Source of the DNA: Nemopilema nomurai
Taxonomy: Eukaryota; Cnidaria; Scyphozoa; Rhizostomeae; Rhizostomatidae
Assembly: GCA_003864495.1 (NCBI GenBank)
Contig: ML133427.1
Coordinates: 2,065,247 to 2,129,246 of the forward strand
DNA: 64,000 bases
Direction: 5' to 3'
The notes under the pieces were generated by a model. That model had not been told where the DNA came from. It ran no database searches and worked only from the letters and a program-made list of their open reading frames with translations. Shown here piece after piece: positions 48,233 to 62,014 of this stretch (position 1 is its first letter; each line of letters begins with the position of its first letter). The translations under genes were made by a program, and so were the position numbers.

Positions 48233-49730
48233 CTAGAGAAGTTTGAACGAAAGTGGTGCCAGAACATGTAGGTAATGCGATTGTCCCAAAAAAGCGGCTG
48301 GCGGAAATCGTTGATAATTAAGAATTCAACCATCACCTTTGCTTTCACATTTGTAATTTTTATGGGTATCCCTCCAACTAAATCTTGTTGCTTGGGTTGG
48401 CCAGAGAGAGTTTCGGCAAGAATTTTGTTTTGGGAATGTGGGACCCTGTGATCTTGTATGACTAAATCAGGGCTAAATAAAGATCTACGACTTACTTGGG
48501 ACAAACTCGTTATTTTACCGGGATTAATTTACATCTCCCGTTCTTTCGATCTGTTTCCTATATATGATGGCTTTCAAGTCGAAACTTTTGAAACCATGAA
48601 AATGGGAAATCAGCGCAGGCATTCATGCGCAGGGGGCCGGCCACCCCATGCTGAATGAAAGAAATTTTTAAGGTGAAACAGTCAAGCCTCTTGCACTTGT
48701 AGCAATCTTTTGCTCTTAAACTCAATTTTGGAAAATTTTCAAGGGAAAACAGGCAATGCGATTGTTTTCCATATTTTGCGCGATCTAAGCATGCCGCGAT
48801 CCTCTTGCCGCGCGGTCATCTAACGTCCTCCAGAACCATGACATTTTTTGCAATCAACAGACAATCAGAAAGGTTTGTTTTTATCAGCATCCAAAAAGAT
48901 TGTTCCGAGATTAAGCCTAAGCTTTTCACTCATAATGTATTGAAGTAGTATAAGGATCTATTTTAGACTTCTTTGTTTATTATTTATGACTACCGGTCAT
49001 TCTTACGACTATTTGTGAAGACAAATGGCCTAAGCCTTTCGTATATGAAGACAGTTACCTCGTACGCAATTATCATAATTTCAATGTAAAATCCAAATTT
49101 TCATAACATTGCTGTTTTTGAAACATTCTTATCTTTGCCTGACGGAGAAGTTTCATATTTGCCAAACTGCTTTTGTCATCTATTCATTAACAATGTATTA
49201 AAAAAATTTTTGTAGGCAAAACAGAGACTTTTGTAGGCTGTGGAGGCCTCTATGTTCTATACTGTTTTCATTTGGCACTACCAAATTTCATTCTATATTT
49301 GGGATTAAAGCTCCTGTGATTGCACATATGGAAAATTTTCATTGCATAATTCAAGGTAGAGGTTTGAGGTCAAATAAAGATTAGGAAGAAAGGAAGGGTT
49401 CCCCAGAAATTTTTCAAACAGTTGCAAGAATTGGCAAAACGCCGCTTTAAGATATAAAACTGGGAAGCTTAGGCCATTAGATTTTTCTATTACCTACCAT
49501 GAAACTAAACCCTTCCTTTTAAACCATTTTGTCAAACATTGCAAAGATTTCCAAGGTTAGTAAGAATGTTTTGGTTATAGAGTTGTAGTGGTGAAAACGT
49601 AAAGAGAATGTTAGCTTTGATAAAAGACCCATGAAATAATAATGATAATGATTCTCATTCTCAGTTTTGGAGGTTGTGCCATTGGTGTGTACAGTTATTA
49701 GAGTTTTGAACACACCCGGAGGCATCTACA

Positions 49731-52700
49731 ATGTCAAGGTCAGCTTCAATGGTAAGCACCCTACCAGCTAGAAATCAATTTTAGTGATATTTCCAGAGTA
49801 TAAAAATATTGCACTGGAAAAATTTTTAAGTAAAAATCATTAAACAAGTAGTCCAATAGAGCATATTGTATTGACAAGGGTGTTTGGCATTATTGATATA
49901 AAGCTGAAATCCAATCAATAAATTCTTAGTTTATACAAAGTGATTTTTTAGTTATTTAGCAATTTTTTAAGCTACCCTATTTCAAGAATTATGCATTGAA
50001 TAATGCTTCCTACCCCCTCCTTGATATCTGCACATCTCTTAAAGTCCTGCATCCACCAGCTAAAGAGCCTTGATTTAATGCCTTACCAAATTAATATTGA
50101 TGACTCTTTCAAACCTGTTGAATCTCAACCAATATTTTTTACACTTATAGGTTTTGCGGATCCAGTCCAAAGCAGGGACAAAAAGAGTTGAGTTAGCATC
50201 AAGTAATAGACCAAAACTGCTATACAAGAAGGTGGATATTATTATTTTTATTTAGTTTGTGTTGACAAAGCCTGTAAGATAATTCATGAGGAATATATGA
50301 AACAATGAATTTTTTATTTTGCACTATTACCCTGGAAATGTTAAGTAAAGAGGAAATATGTTTTCAAATTTGAGTGTGAATCATTCTATTTTCAATGGTT
50401 TAATTTTGTTGGGTTGCTAGTTTTTTGCTGAATATATGTTTTGACTATCATTATGGATACTTTTCTATTTAATCAATCTATTTTTTGTTTGTGAATGAAA
50501 GGTACGTGAGGACTTGCAGCTTGATAAAAATGGCTGGGCCTTGTTCAGATCAAGAGATGGAAAAGGCCTAATCAAAGAGCTGGATTCACATACAATCAGG
50601 GACATTGGTTTGAGGTACTTGCATGTTGGCTTTTGTATGCTAGATTTTAATAAGTAAATGCTAAATATAGCAAAATATTGGCAGGCAATAATGACTAATA
50701 TTTCAAGCTAAATAAGAAGTTTTATCATAACATTCACATGATATTATTTACATCAATAGTGGCTACACTATCATGTAGTTTTCTTTCAAATTGTTATATT
50801 ATATTATATTATATTATATTATATTATATTATATTATATTATATTATATTATATTATATTAGCTTAATAAGTATCACCAATATTAAATATCTTCCCATTC
50901 ATATCATTAAAAGGAAAGTTGAGTAGAAAATTATGATCATAAAAGTAATTTTTTGATTGATGTTATCTAATAAAACACTGGCTAAATGTCAGATTTTACC
51001 AAAGTCACTGAATATTATATATGTATTAAAATTGTAAATTCTAATATATTTTTCCCATATCTGTCAGCCATGGGGATATGGTGTTTTTAAGAGAAGAAAA
51101 CCAACCAGCAACACAAGAAAACACAGAAGACTGGGTTTTTGAGGATGAGATTGATGTGACTTTGTCGAAAGATGATGGACTTGTGCACAGAAACCGTGAC
51201 CCTCAGCTGTAAGTCAATATGAATATATCTGATCTAATTTTTGAAAGAAACCCTATGTCATCTTAGCTTTTTCTCAACAAGCTGTTCTATTGCCATTGGA
51301 AATATTTCAAGAAAGAGTTGTGACTGGTGCTTTTGAACAAGTAAAAAATTAACTGTGCTTGCATTAGAGTGTCTCTTATTTTTCACAGACTTTTATTTTC
51401 CTTACTTTGTTGCTTTGGTTAAATTTTTATCCTGCTTCATGTTTGTTGAAAACAGTGTTTCAGTCACATTTTTTATCCTTCTTGATTATTCCATTTATCC
51501 CAAGTTTCTTTTCTACTGGTTTTATGGTATACTCGGCTATGAATAGTTTACAGAAATTGATTATATTTAGGCTGCATGTAAGAAGAAGACATAACCAATT
51601 CACTGTTGCTATCTCCCTTGTTAATAACTTTATTGCTACTTGATTTTCTTGAACTTTTAGGTGCCACCATGGTGTACATGGAAAATGTCTGCATTGTTCA
51701 CCTTTGGAAGTAAGAAACCTATACCCTGACATTATGGCGATGGGTCAAATCTAAAAGATGATATTCCTTTTTTGTTGACAAGATGACATTGAAGCAGATC
51801 CACACCAATAAACCATATCAAATTTTTTATGTTTCTGAAAATGTTCATTCATTACCCAATTTTGTTCAATCTTCGTAACTACGGGGAATTTGTGAGAAAA
51901 TCTATTCACTGAGAGAATTGATTTCAGAATCAAAATAAGCAAGAATATTTAAGCTGTTTCCTGTTTAAATTAACAATTAAAGATTAAGTATTTGTACTTC
52001 AGTATTTAGTATTTGTTTTCTACCTAGCATTCAGAGGACACTGAGAAGCTTTATTTCCGATTACTTCACCATTCTTTGTTAAAATAATCAAGTAATGATA
52101 CAATTTATGACAGATGCTAAGTAAATATGTTTCGAGTACATAATGTAAATGAGTTTTTTGCAGCCATATGATGAAGAGTATTTGAAAACACTAAACCCAC
52201 CCGTCAAACACATGGCATTTCATGCATACATAAAAAAGCTGAGAAGTGGTGCTAGTAGGTGTGTTGTAATTATACCCACTTGCATATTCATCACAGTTAT
52301 TTTTCCCTTTACAACACATTTTATTGTGTATAATACTTTAGAAACTATAATCGTGGCTTCTTTGTTGCCATTACTCGAGCTCTACCACTTTTTGCCAATC
52401 TCTCAATCACTAGTTATAAGCATGCAAATACTGTAACAATTTTATGTATAGCGAGCTAGTAGGTACTGCCTTTAAATGTAAGTTGCAATGCCTGCTTTAA
52501 AAGAGCAACCACTGATGTGTTATAATTGTTTATTTGCTAAATGATCTGGTAAATTTTGTATCCTCCTGTCCTACATGCAACTTATATGCAAAGCCCGTAA
52601 CTCTTTAACATTGTCCATTTAGTGATTTGTTACGAAAACAGAACCTTCATTATTTACTTTCAGATATAGCCCTTGTTGTGTGTAGTTGCGCTGCGATGCC

Positions 52701-55700
52701 GCTGATTTGACAAGAAAAGAACTGCGGCATCGTGTGCTGAACTACAAAAGGACTTGTCACCTTATTGTCACCTAATTACAAAAGGACTTGTCACCCTATT
52801 ATTATTTATCGTCAATGAACCCTTAGAATACTTTGTTTCTAAGGTGTTTTAGAACGTTGTTTGTTTTTGCCTTGATGTTTTTCAGTTTGTTAAAAAGTTG
52901 GATGTTTGGTATCCTCCCTAAGCATGAAGCCGTTGTTTTAATGTTTTTAAACATATTACAATTAATGGTTTGTTTTTTATTTTAGGGGAAAATTTGCTTC
53001 GGTAGAGGATATTAGCTGCAAGATAAAACCTGGCTGTACGGAGCACCCACCATGGCCCAAGGGAATCTGTACTAAATGTCAGCCAAGTGCTATCACTTTA
53101 CAAAGACAGGTAAGATTCCTTTCACAAAAAGACAATACCGTAAATCCTCGAATTAGCCCTCTGGGGGCTTATTTATTTTTGACATTTTTGGATGGGGGCC
53201 TATTCAAGGGGGGGGGCTTATAGAATTTCTTGAAACATGCCACATAAAAAGATAATTTTTGAACTTTCTTTCTTTTCATAATATAAAAAATAACCTTGTA
53301 ACATTTGATCAAATTATTAACAAAAATATAAATTTTTGTGTTAATTCACTAAAATGCCAAAGGCAACCTCAGGAGTCAAAAATCAACTAACTGGCTTATT
53401 CGAAGGGGGGCTTTTTCAAGGAGGGCCCAATTCGAGGATTTACGGTACTTCTACAAGACTTATGACTTATGCACAACAAGACTTATGACAAGACTTATGC
53501 GCAAAAACTGCCAGTCAAATTTGGAAACACTTGGAGATCAATAGAGTGGGGGAAAGGCCAGCCATGTTTATGGGTGGAGAAATTTTCTAATAGGGAGACT
53601 AGGCCATAAGTGTGGGAATACATGGGTGGGGAGTGCTAGTTAATGGACCCTCACAGAAGCACCAGCTTAAAATGCTATTGTCCAACTAAGATGATTAAAG
53701 CAATGCAATAAATTGGCACCTTTCATACAATTCAGTTTATTTATGTTTCTTCAAATTATTTAAACTTTTGTGTTAGTCTATTTAAAATATTATTTTTTGG
53801 AGTTCTAAATGGTATGCTATGATTTCAAAATGGAAATGAACTGTGAATAATTCAATTGTAGGGTTTATGCATATCCATTGCTGTTGGATGTGGATAGAGC
53901 ACTCCAATGATAGCAATTATGCTTATAGCTTTAAAAAATATTTTGATTTGCTTGCAGAAACAGTTTAATGATATACCTAAAATCGCATAAATCTGTACCA
54001 AATACATTTCACTTGACGAGAGCATTTCACTTTTCTTAATATTGCCTGCATAAACATCTTGCTTATTTTGTTTTTTTTTTAATTTCCAGCAATACAGACA
54101 TGTAGACAACATCATGTTTGAAAATTCTGTGATTGTGGACAGGTTTTTGAACTACTGGAGGAAAACTGGTTACCAGGTGAGGGTGGCATATTTTACTCAG
54201 TGTCTTTTGTTGCCTTCCTTCAGTGCCTTGGCAAGTCCTCCAGCACATGGGGGAACAAGCCTTCTCCCTAATTAAACTATGTGTTAAAGAGTGTCCTTTG
54301 TATCATGTGATCTATAACCAATGTTATGGAAAAGGATGTTTCTGCCCTTTGCTCATTTTGGACCCTCTTTGTTCAAAAGTGAGTTTGAAGCTATGCTAAG
54401 GGAACCACCTTTTCCTTTTCCCGCTCATGATATTTTTTCCAAATTTCTTATATTAGAAATATTAAATAAGCAATATAATTTTCCATCTGTTCTTAGAAAT
54501 ATTAAGACTTATTAGATTTTAACACATCCTATTGCTTTTCTTTAGAGATTTGGTATCCTTTATGGTTCTTATGATAAGCATGAGAATGTCCCACTTGGAA
54601 TACGCGCAACTGTATCTGCTATTTATGAGCCACCACAAGTAAGACCATTGTTTGATCATTCGTTTGCATAGTTTCCTCTGTAGGAAAAATCAAAACATCT
54701 TTGGTAGCAGATTAAATTTAGTGGGAAAGTTCTGCCACCCTTCTGAGTAGGATTTTGGGCTAAAATGGGACCTCAAGTTTTCACAAGTGTTTTACAATGG
54801 ACCAGACACATGGCATTGTTGTTTGTGGTCAAAACATGTCCAGTTTCTAATCTGTATGTTTCCTAGAGCCACTGGAGAGAGAAGCAAAGTTGAAAGCAAC
54901 TATTTCACATGATTCAGTGGATTCTGAATGGCTCTTTTTTGGTTTCATGTAACCGATATGACATTATGCCAGGACATGAGATGGGGCCCAGACATGTAAT
55001 GGGCCTATTATTATCTTCGGTTGTTTTCTTAAACCAAAAAAAGTTATTATGTAATAAGGTCCTACGCCGAAAGAGGGTGTTCGAACTGGATCAAAATTTA
55101 CAGAGAAAGGAGTTCTGCAAAATGCCGTCTTCAGTCAGCGAAAGAGGCCCTTAAACGCCCCACAGCTCTTCTGACCCATCTAGATTGAATTTTTTTCGGT
55201 CAGAATCTCGATTGTTAAATATATTCTGCCCGGCTTCACCGAGGTGTTTTCATTATTAGCTCCTACAACAAGAAGATTTCAAGAACCAGATCAAATAGCA
55301 TATGTTTTCCCAAAACTGCTAACGTGGTGATCGTTTCATGTGTTCGACTTCCTCGGTTTCAATAGATAAACTGTAGATAAACTGACATAAATTCCTTCAG
55401 TTAGTGGTTGAAGCTTAGGGTGGTCTTCTGTCGATTTGTTTGTGAGTGATAACTTCGTTGATATGATCTTGAATCGAGAGTCTGGCTGTGCTAAGATAGA
55501 ATTCGTTTTTTATCAGGCTCCACTTGGTATAGAATAACCCAGGGGAAAGCGTGTTGCGATAAGTTTTTCACAAAAGACTGCCTGAATTTGCTTGGTGTAG
55601 GCAAATATCCAGTACATGCGGTGCTGGTAAACTTCCTCTAATGATTGAAGGAACACAAGAGCACAACTTGTCCTTAAAAATTCGCCTCAGTATTTTTTTT

Positions 55701-58700
55701 GACTAGAAAGCGTCTAGTGCTGTACAATTTCTCAAAGTGATCTTCAAGTTTCTGAAATAGATCTTCAAGTTTCTGAAATAGATCATCAAGTTCTTGAAAG
55801 AGATCTGTGCACAAATAGTATTTTGAAAGATCCAAGACAGCTATCGTCTTTTCCTCTAAAAGAATTCATACTCTCGATGTTGCTTGGTTGAATATTTTCA
55901 TAAATCAGGAGTAATTAACACTGTTTCTGTGGGAAATGGCAGGCACGACCTGTTGATTTGATCGGAAACTTAAAAACAGCACTGCAGCTTTCGCGATGCA
56001 AGTATGGCGTAAGGCGATGCAAGTGTTTCTGGCAGAAATTTTTATTGGAAGAGTAACGACTAACCTTAATCTTCTTGTAGTTTGAGCATTCCCTTTGGAA
56101 ATTTTCTTCAATAATAATCTTGAATCATTATTAGCCATGGTGTCTGTTTCTGAAGAAAGGTTCTTCTATTTCCACTTGTTGTGTAGGAAAGTACCAGAGA
56201 CAGCATCGAATTCAAAGATGACCCCAATGCGGAAGCAGTGGATAAAGTAGCTGCTGATCTAGGGCTGAGAAAGGTACGTTTTGTGACAACGCAAGCATCT
56301 ATAAATAGAGCAGGATACGAGATATTCGAATCTAGAGTGTACACGGTGGATATCATGTGGCTTTTGCATAAGGGTTTCAGTCGTCAAAAAACAAATCAAT
56401 AACCTTGAATCGCTGTTCTTGGTAAATCACTTGTAACACGAAGCTTTTCATAACACGAACTATCAACCTATCTAAGGCACGAAACCATTCTGAAGCATGA
56501 AGCCCTTATAAAGCACAAAACTATTCTGAAGCATGAAGCCCTTCTAAAACGCAAAGCCTCTTGAAATCAAGGAGTCTCTCAAAAACATGAAGCATTTCTA
56601 AAGCACTAAGTCTCTCAAAATACGGACCATCTGGGAACAGAAGGTCATATTCTGCTATGAACCGCCTAATTCTGAAATTTGCCTAAAGATAATGCTTCTG
56701 TAGTGTGTTGATTCCAAAATCAGTCATTCATTTGAATGAGATTAACAAATCCTTTTTCTGTCAGGTTGGATGCATATTCACAGACCTAATAGCCGATGAA
56801 ACTAAGAATGGCACAGTGAAACATTTACGACACATTGGAACTCATTTCTTGAGCGCCCAGGAAACTATCATCGCAGCGGATTTCCAAAACCAGAACCCCA
56901 ACATTTGCAAACTGTCATCAAGTAGCAAATTTGGATCAAAATTTGTGACTGTCGTTGTGTCCGGTATGTAACTGTTGTTGTTGCTGTCGCCATTAGGCTT
57001 ATAGCTGCTTCGCATGAGTGCGGCACTGTTTTAGTACGACCATATCTTCCACTGTAAACCTACACTGACGACAAATTGAGTTTTTTTGAGCAAGCTTGGT
57101 CGTCCTTTTATCTAGGAATTATATGGGCTGTCTTCATTTCTATGAAGAACCCAATTCCTTGTACACAGAAAGAGTCCGTCTTTTCATTTGGATTCTTCAA
57201 AAATAAGGTGTGAAGTGGAAGGTGATTGGTCAAACACTTTGAATCACGGTCTATCGAATTCTTTCATTGGCGGTTTGAGACAAAAATCTTGATGAAGCTC
57301 ACACAATGATCCTGGATAGATTTAATGCGCTTCGTGATTTCCAGTCATGACTGATATGCTATTCCAACTGCTTTGCTTTCATAGCTTTTGAAGGGAGTGT
57401 CTTAAAAGAATTAGGGTATTCTTCTACAGTGATGTAAAATGGAGCCACTTTTCTATTCCAGGCAACGAAGAGAATCACATCCATTTCGATGGCTGGCAGG
57501 TGCGTACGATTCACAAAACCCTAGTCCTGCTTAATCCTGCAGTAAAATTGATCGGTAATTCTGGTTTTAAGCGCAATTGTTAGTAATGCTCAGATGGCTT
57601 CAAAAACACTGAGAAAGCACCTAGCATAAAGCAGCTCATTTCAAGCATTTGTCAACTGCGGACGAAAAAGTCATGTCAGTTCTCGTGTATAAATGTTACA
57701 AGAGTAGACAGAAAATCAGCAAAACTTGTTGAAGTAATAAATGAACAGCTAGTCGTAAATCTAAAAGAAGTTTTGGGGAATTTGTATTGCACTTTTCTGC
57801 CTGCAGTTTTATCTTTGATCCAACATCAAAGTAGAAAGGATAAAGTAGCGGCATGGTCCTGCAATAGAATTGGTCGGCTTGGAACTAATTTACTGAGAAC
57901 TAGACTAAGGACATCCTCAATTTCGGCGCTTTTTTGCTGAATACTTCATATTGGACAGAAGCAACTCTCTTTGAAGTACTTTTATTGATGAGATCAGTTA
58001 AAAGCTATATGACAGACATCCAAATTTATATTTGTTATTCACAACTGAACATGCCGCCATAAAAAGCAAGAGGCCGGAGCCTCGTCCTATCAATGTTTAT
58101 TTTTGCCTCAGGTATCAAACCAGTGTATGGCACTAGTGAGAGATGACTGCCTGGCCCCGACAATAGATGATTCCTCGCTTGGCTACATCAAAGAGTCTTC
58201 AAGCAGCCAGTACGTTCCCGACGTGTTCTACAAGGTATTTGCACCACTTCGTTTCTGGTTGTTTAACCCGATAAAGTGTTGTTTAACCCAATAAAGAGTT
58301 GGAAAACCGTTGCCAAACTCGGCGAAGCACATGTCCCCCGAGTCTTCCTATAAGCGCCAAACCTACATGCTAATAGCAAGTTCATTGTACAACCCCATCG
58401 TACAAAGTTGAAGTATAGGTGTGAAAGATGTGGCTTAGGCAGTATAAGCATACTGAAAAAAGAGTTTTGAACGTGAGAAGGGGGGGCATGGACCCTAGGG
58501 TGGGTACTTTATTGTTCAAGATACTAGACGTTATCAAACTTGGATCCTTTCAGGTAATCGATGCCTACAAGAACGAAGTGACAAGAATTGGCAGACCGAT
58601 GCCCATTGAGTTCTTTCTTATAGAGGTACGCGCCATTATAACGTTTCTTTGTAATGTACCACTTGAACTTGAGCCTTGGAGGACTTGCAAGTACTCCAGA

Positions 58701-61700
58701 TCCACCCAGAACAGTTGAAGGGGGGGGGGACATGCAGTCACTGAATACCGCTCTGTCGAACTGATCCTTATATATGGCATTGAATGGAATTGAAAACCCT
58801 TCAAAATGGGTTACCTAAGGTGATTGTTTGCAATATTGTCGTGGATTCAGTTGATGTTTATTGTCTTAAAAAGTAAAGTGAAAGTAGCAGCTTCGACCTT
58901 TAATACTTATCGTGGGGACAGGGGGTCAAATTTTCTTTTGCTAAAGAAAGTCAGGAAAATCATCTCTGTCCTTTCAACAGTCATTCTTTTCTGCATCTAT
59001 TCTGTATATTCAACTAGTTTCATAAAATCGACTTTTTTAGGTCCCAGCGGCATTCCCTCTTGCACCAACTTTCACCTTCCCCGAAAAGAGGCATCCATTT
59101 TTTATTGAGAACAGAGAAGTGCTCGGACAAAGACAGGTAGGACCTACAGCCTCGATTTCATGTCGCTAACATAAACCTGGCTGTTGTAGTTGTGGATGTT
59201 GTTGTTGGTTAAAATGGCGGCGAACGCTGGACCCGACTTGAACGAAAGCCCGTCACTCCGACCGGCGACCGACCAGAAACCGATTAGCAACCGGGAAGGG
59301 CATACTTTGACTTCAGCCAACATGCGTATAGGACGCGTGCCACTCTGCAAGGTCCTAGCCCATTCAGTAAACCATGGCAAAGTATAATCTGGACAACTCT
59401 GCTCTCGTGTGAATAGCTGTTCCTCTTTCATTGCCTCTGATTCCTATCGGCTCTGTGATTAATGAGAGTTTTGTTAATAATAGTTTCGTTCTTTTAGGAT
59501 ATGAACTCCTTTATGAAATACATCGAGAAGTTCCCAGCCTCTGAGCTGGTGACGGCCTTGACAGATTTTCACCTTCTCGTGTTCCTTGCTACCACAGAAA
59601 TGCTGCCATTGAAGGTATGTTGGGTCTAGTTGTATCTATTACTTCCAGTAGTCTTTAGAGCGAAGAGCAAGACAGAAATATCGTGCGACTCGTAGCGAGA
59701 ATGTAAACTGACTAATTATGCAAACGGAAAAGAGGGTTATAACTGGGCGAAGCGATGTTACAATAATGTCACGTGATATGCAGTCCTACTACACCCTTCA
59801 TGTTTTGCACGTGGTGTCGAAAGTTTGCCGCGAATATGCCCATACATTGGTATTTCACCTAATGATGGAGTACATGATGGAATACATGATTGTGAAATCG
59901 TCGGATTGCTTAATGTAGAAATTGAACGCACAGTCTAGGGCATCTTTTTAAAAATAGAGTATTCGCCTATTTTACTAGTCGTTATAAAGATTATTTTCAA
60001 AATTGTAATTCATTGGCGAAAACGTGATCTGGTACAGATAACTTGCTTACTTGCTGCTTCGCTTCCTTTAATATGGTATGGCATGGGCATGAATCAACAT
60101 TACTCAAGTGAATATAGGTGTTGACTGTTTCAAAAACACCACCGCTATGAAATTGAGTTGCTACTAATGCAGGTTGTGTTTTGTACTACAACCAAACCAA
60201 CATTTCGTAAACCCGCGTGGGATGTTGAGAATGGTAAAGTCACTTGTTGCATTTCAGGAACGTGTGGCGGAGGTCTGCAAAGCACTGAAGAACAAAGATG
60301 AAGATGCCTTCTACCATTTCACCAAGTGCGAAGAGTGGGCCACTGTGATGCAAATCATTGCTGCGCATGGTCAGTTCCTTTCTCGATTGCTTCAGAGCTT
60401 GAATGACCAGCACGGGGGAGCGTTGGCTCTACACTCTTGCCAGATTCAAAGCCGTCTAATAGTTTTAACATGTCGAGTGGAGAACTTCACAATAGCTAAA
60501 AATAGTGGAACCAGTTTTTGCATACAGTACAGTAAGTCCCCGCATATAAGAAACGTACATATAAGAAACTGCAGCCTGCCAGCACAGAGAATATTTTCTC
60601 CTCTATTAGAAACCAGCCAGCCTAATTTTTTCCCAATTTCTTATAAATGATGCTAAATGGAGAAAATCTTTTAACAAAATTTAAACTTTTTCTGAGATTT
60701 GTTCAAAGTTAAGATTTACAGTATTTTATACTTATTTCATCCATACCCATCTATTAGGGTATTGTTACAATGAAACAAGTTCCTTGAATTCAAAAAGATG
60801 TGTTTTTCACAGGAAAGCCTTCCATGAAAATAAAATTTCTTAATGAACATATAAGAAACCAGCCAGCCTGATTTGAAATATTTTCTTACGTATAAGAAAC
60901 TCGACAGCCTGATTTGAAAATCTGCGTTTCTTATATGTTGGGACTTTAATCGGAGTGCCGTTTGCATACTCCTAGGAGTGTTGGACGAAAACGCACTTTA
61001 AGTATGCATAAACTGGTTCTAAAATTTCTAGGTATTATGAAGAAATGTATCAATTCAAATCATTTCAAACTATGTTTAAAGAGCTTGTGAGGTTCATGTC
61101 TTTAAATATCAAAGATTCCTCGTTGGAAGCACTAGGATTGACCTTGCGAGGAACGGCTCGTTTTTATATACCGGAATGGCAAATAGTAAGCGGGTATTCG
61201 TTCCTATGGGAGTTACTTCGCCCAAATCTAATTATTATAACTGGTTTTATTGATTGTAGCATGATTGTAAAGAGAAAAAGTTAATATAGGGGGTACAGAT
61301 AATCATATTTTACAGAAAATCTATAAAGATAGGGATTTGCTGATGTGCAGAAATCTAGCATTTTAAGAAGCCTCTTTACGATGTTAGAGTTAACCCCATT
61401 TCTGCTGCAACCAATCAGGAGATGGCTGCAGTTTCGTTAAATTAAAGAAGGACGAAAGTTGCAAATCTCTGTCCAGACGTACCAAAGCTTTTTCTTGTTT
61501 TTCTCTGAATAAACGGGGCCACAAACAAATTTAATTTCACCTTCCTGCGGCTTTTGGGGAGTATTCCATGACCATACAAAGTTTTTAGCGAAATTTTGTT
61601 ATGTTCAACCCGGGAAATTTTGAATCTCTCGTAAGTTGAAGGTTTAAAGTTTTCAAAATTTTGTGGGCCAGTAAGGCCCACCACGAGTGATTCATGGTGT

Positions 61701-62014
61701 TATGACAAGTATGAAGTTGCACTTCAACCTCGTTTTAAAAATGACTTTGAAAAGGAGGTTTCAATTCAGTTCTCTTTCTAGCCGTCGTTTGCAACGTCTG
61801 TAATTGGCAACTTTGTTATTGTCCTACAGGCTCTTTCTCACCTACACCAGAAGGAGGTGCAACGTTTAGTCACAGTCCGACGAATAGCACTGGCTCCGTA
61901 GAACTTATGGATACCGATCAATCAGACGAACCTTCATGGACCTGTTCTCATTGTACCTTCATTAACAGAACAAGCGGAGACTCTTGTGAAATGTGCGGAC
62001 TACCGAAAAGCTGA
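49731..62014 (+). CDS. NPLOC4: NPL4 homolog, p97/VCP ubiquitin cofactor, complete
   Basis: Eighteen exons, all GT-AG and in phase, encode 610 residues (human: 608). Exons: 49731-49751, 50151-50231, 50502-50614, 51068-51208, 51661-51709, 52164-52258, 52986-53109, 54090-54176, 54546-54638, 56187-56273, 56765-56963, 57462-57499, 58112-58234, 58554-58625, 59041-59136, 59498-59614, 60258-60369, 61830-62014. Npl4 pairs with Ufd1 and delivers ubiquitylated proteins to the p97 unfoldase in ER-associated degradation and chromatin extraction. Domains: N-terminal ubiquitin-like UBX-L ([15 protein letters not shown] to HGDMVFL); paired zinc fingers ([53 protein letters not shown]); a catalytically dead MPN domain ([29 protein letters not shown]) without the JAMM H-x-H; the conserved CTD ([25 protein letters not shown]); and a C-terminal NZF finger ([17 protein letters not shown]) that keeps the ubiquitin-contacting Thr-Phe pair. 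The first exon encodes only seven residues. Confidence 0.97.
50796..50860 (+). repeat. ATATT pentanucleotide microsatellite, 13 copies
   Basis: A perfect (ATATT)13 run in an NPLOC4 intron. It is likely length-polymorphic. Confidence 0.95.
53136..53447. mobile_element. MITE-like element, about 310 bp
   Basis: The left end TACCGTAAATCCTCGAATTA is mirrored at the right end (53423-53447, GGCCCAATTCGAGGATTTACGGTA) as an inverted repeat of about 25 bp with one or two differences. The interior has G-rich strings (GGGGGCTTATTT, AAGGGGGGGGGCTTATAG, AAGGGGGGCTTTTTC) and no coding potential. TA at both outer ends fits a TA target duplication. It lies in an NPLOC4 intron, 27 bases after the exon ending at 53109. 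Confidence 0.8.
55746..55802 (+). repeat. 21-bp tandem repeat, about three copies
   Basis: ATCTTCAAGTTTCTGAAATAG appears twice exactly and a third time with two changes, in an NPLOC4 intron. Confidence 0.8.
56440..56625 (+). repeat. Degenerate minisatellite, about 20-bp units
   Basis: Units of the type AAGCATGAAGCCCTTCTAAA recur with heavy divergence for about 185 bp in the NPLOC4 intron after exon 10. Confidence 0.7.
60535..60945. mobile_element. MITE-like element with AGTCCCCGCATATAAGAAAC ends
   Basis: The left end AGTCCCCGCATATAAGAAAC (60535) is matched in inverted orientation by GTTTCTTATATGTTGGGACT ending at 60945, with two mismatches. ATATAAGAAAC with CAGCCTG recurs internally several times, in both orientations. 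No transposase is encoded. It sits in the last NPLOC4 intron, so this gene has taken at least two non-autonomous insertions. Confidence 0.72.

Larger units (their letters stand above)
45659..49730. other. 4-kb intergenic gap between CCDC96 and NPLOC4
   Basis: Contains the CCDC96 3' UTR and the NPLOC4 promoter. Between them are AT-rich sequence, a cluster of short palindromic ATCATTCAA/TTGAATGAT motifs near 46240-46330, and a degenerate GATTGATTAAGT repeat at 48170-48232. Several minus-strand open frames (46864-47190, 47690-47887, 48178-48504) look somewhat coding-like but match no family known to me. I do not call a gene. Confidence 0.5.
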
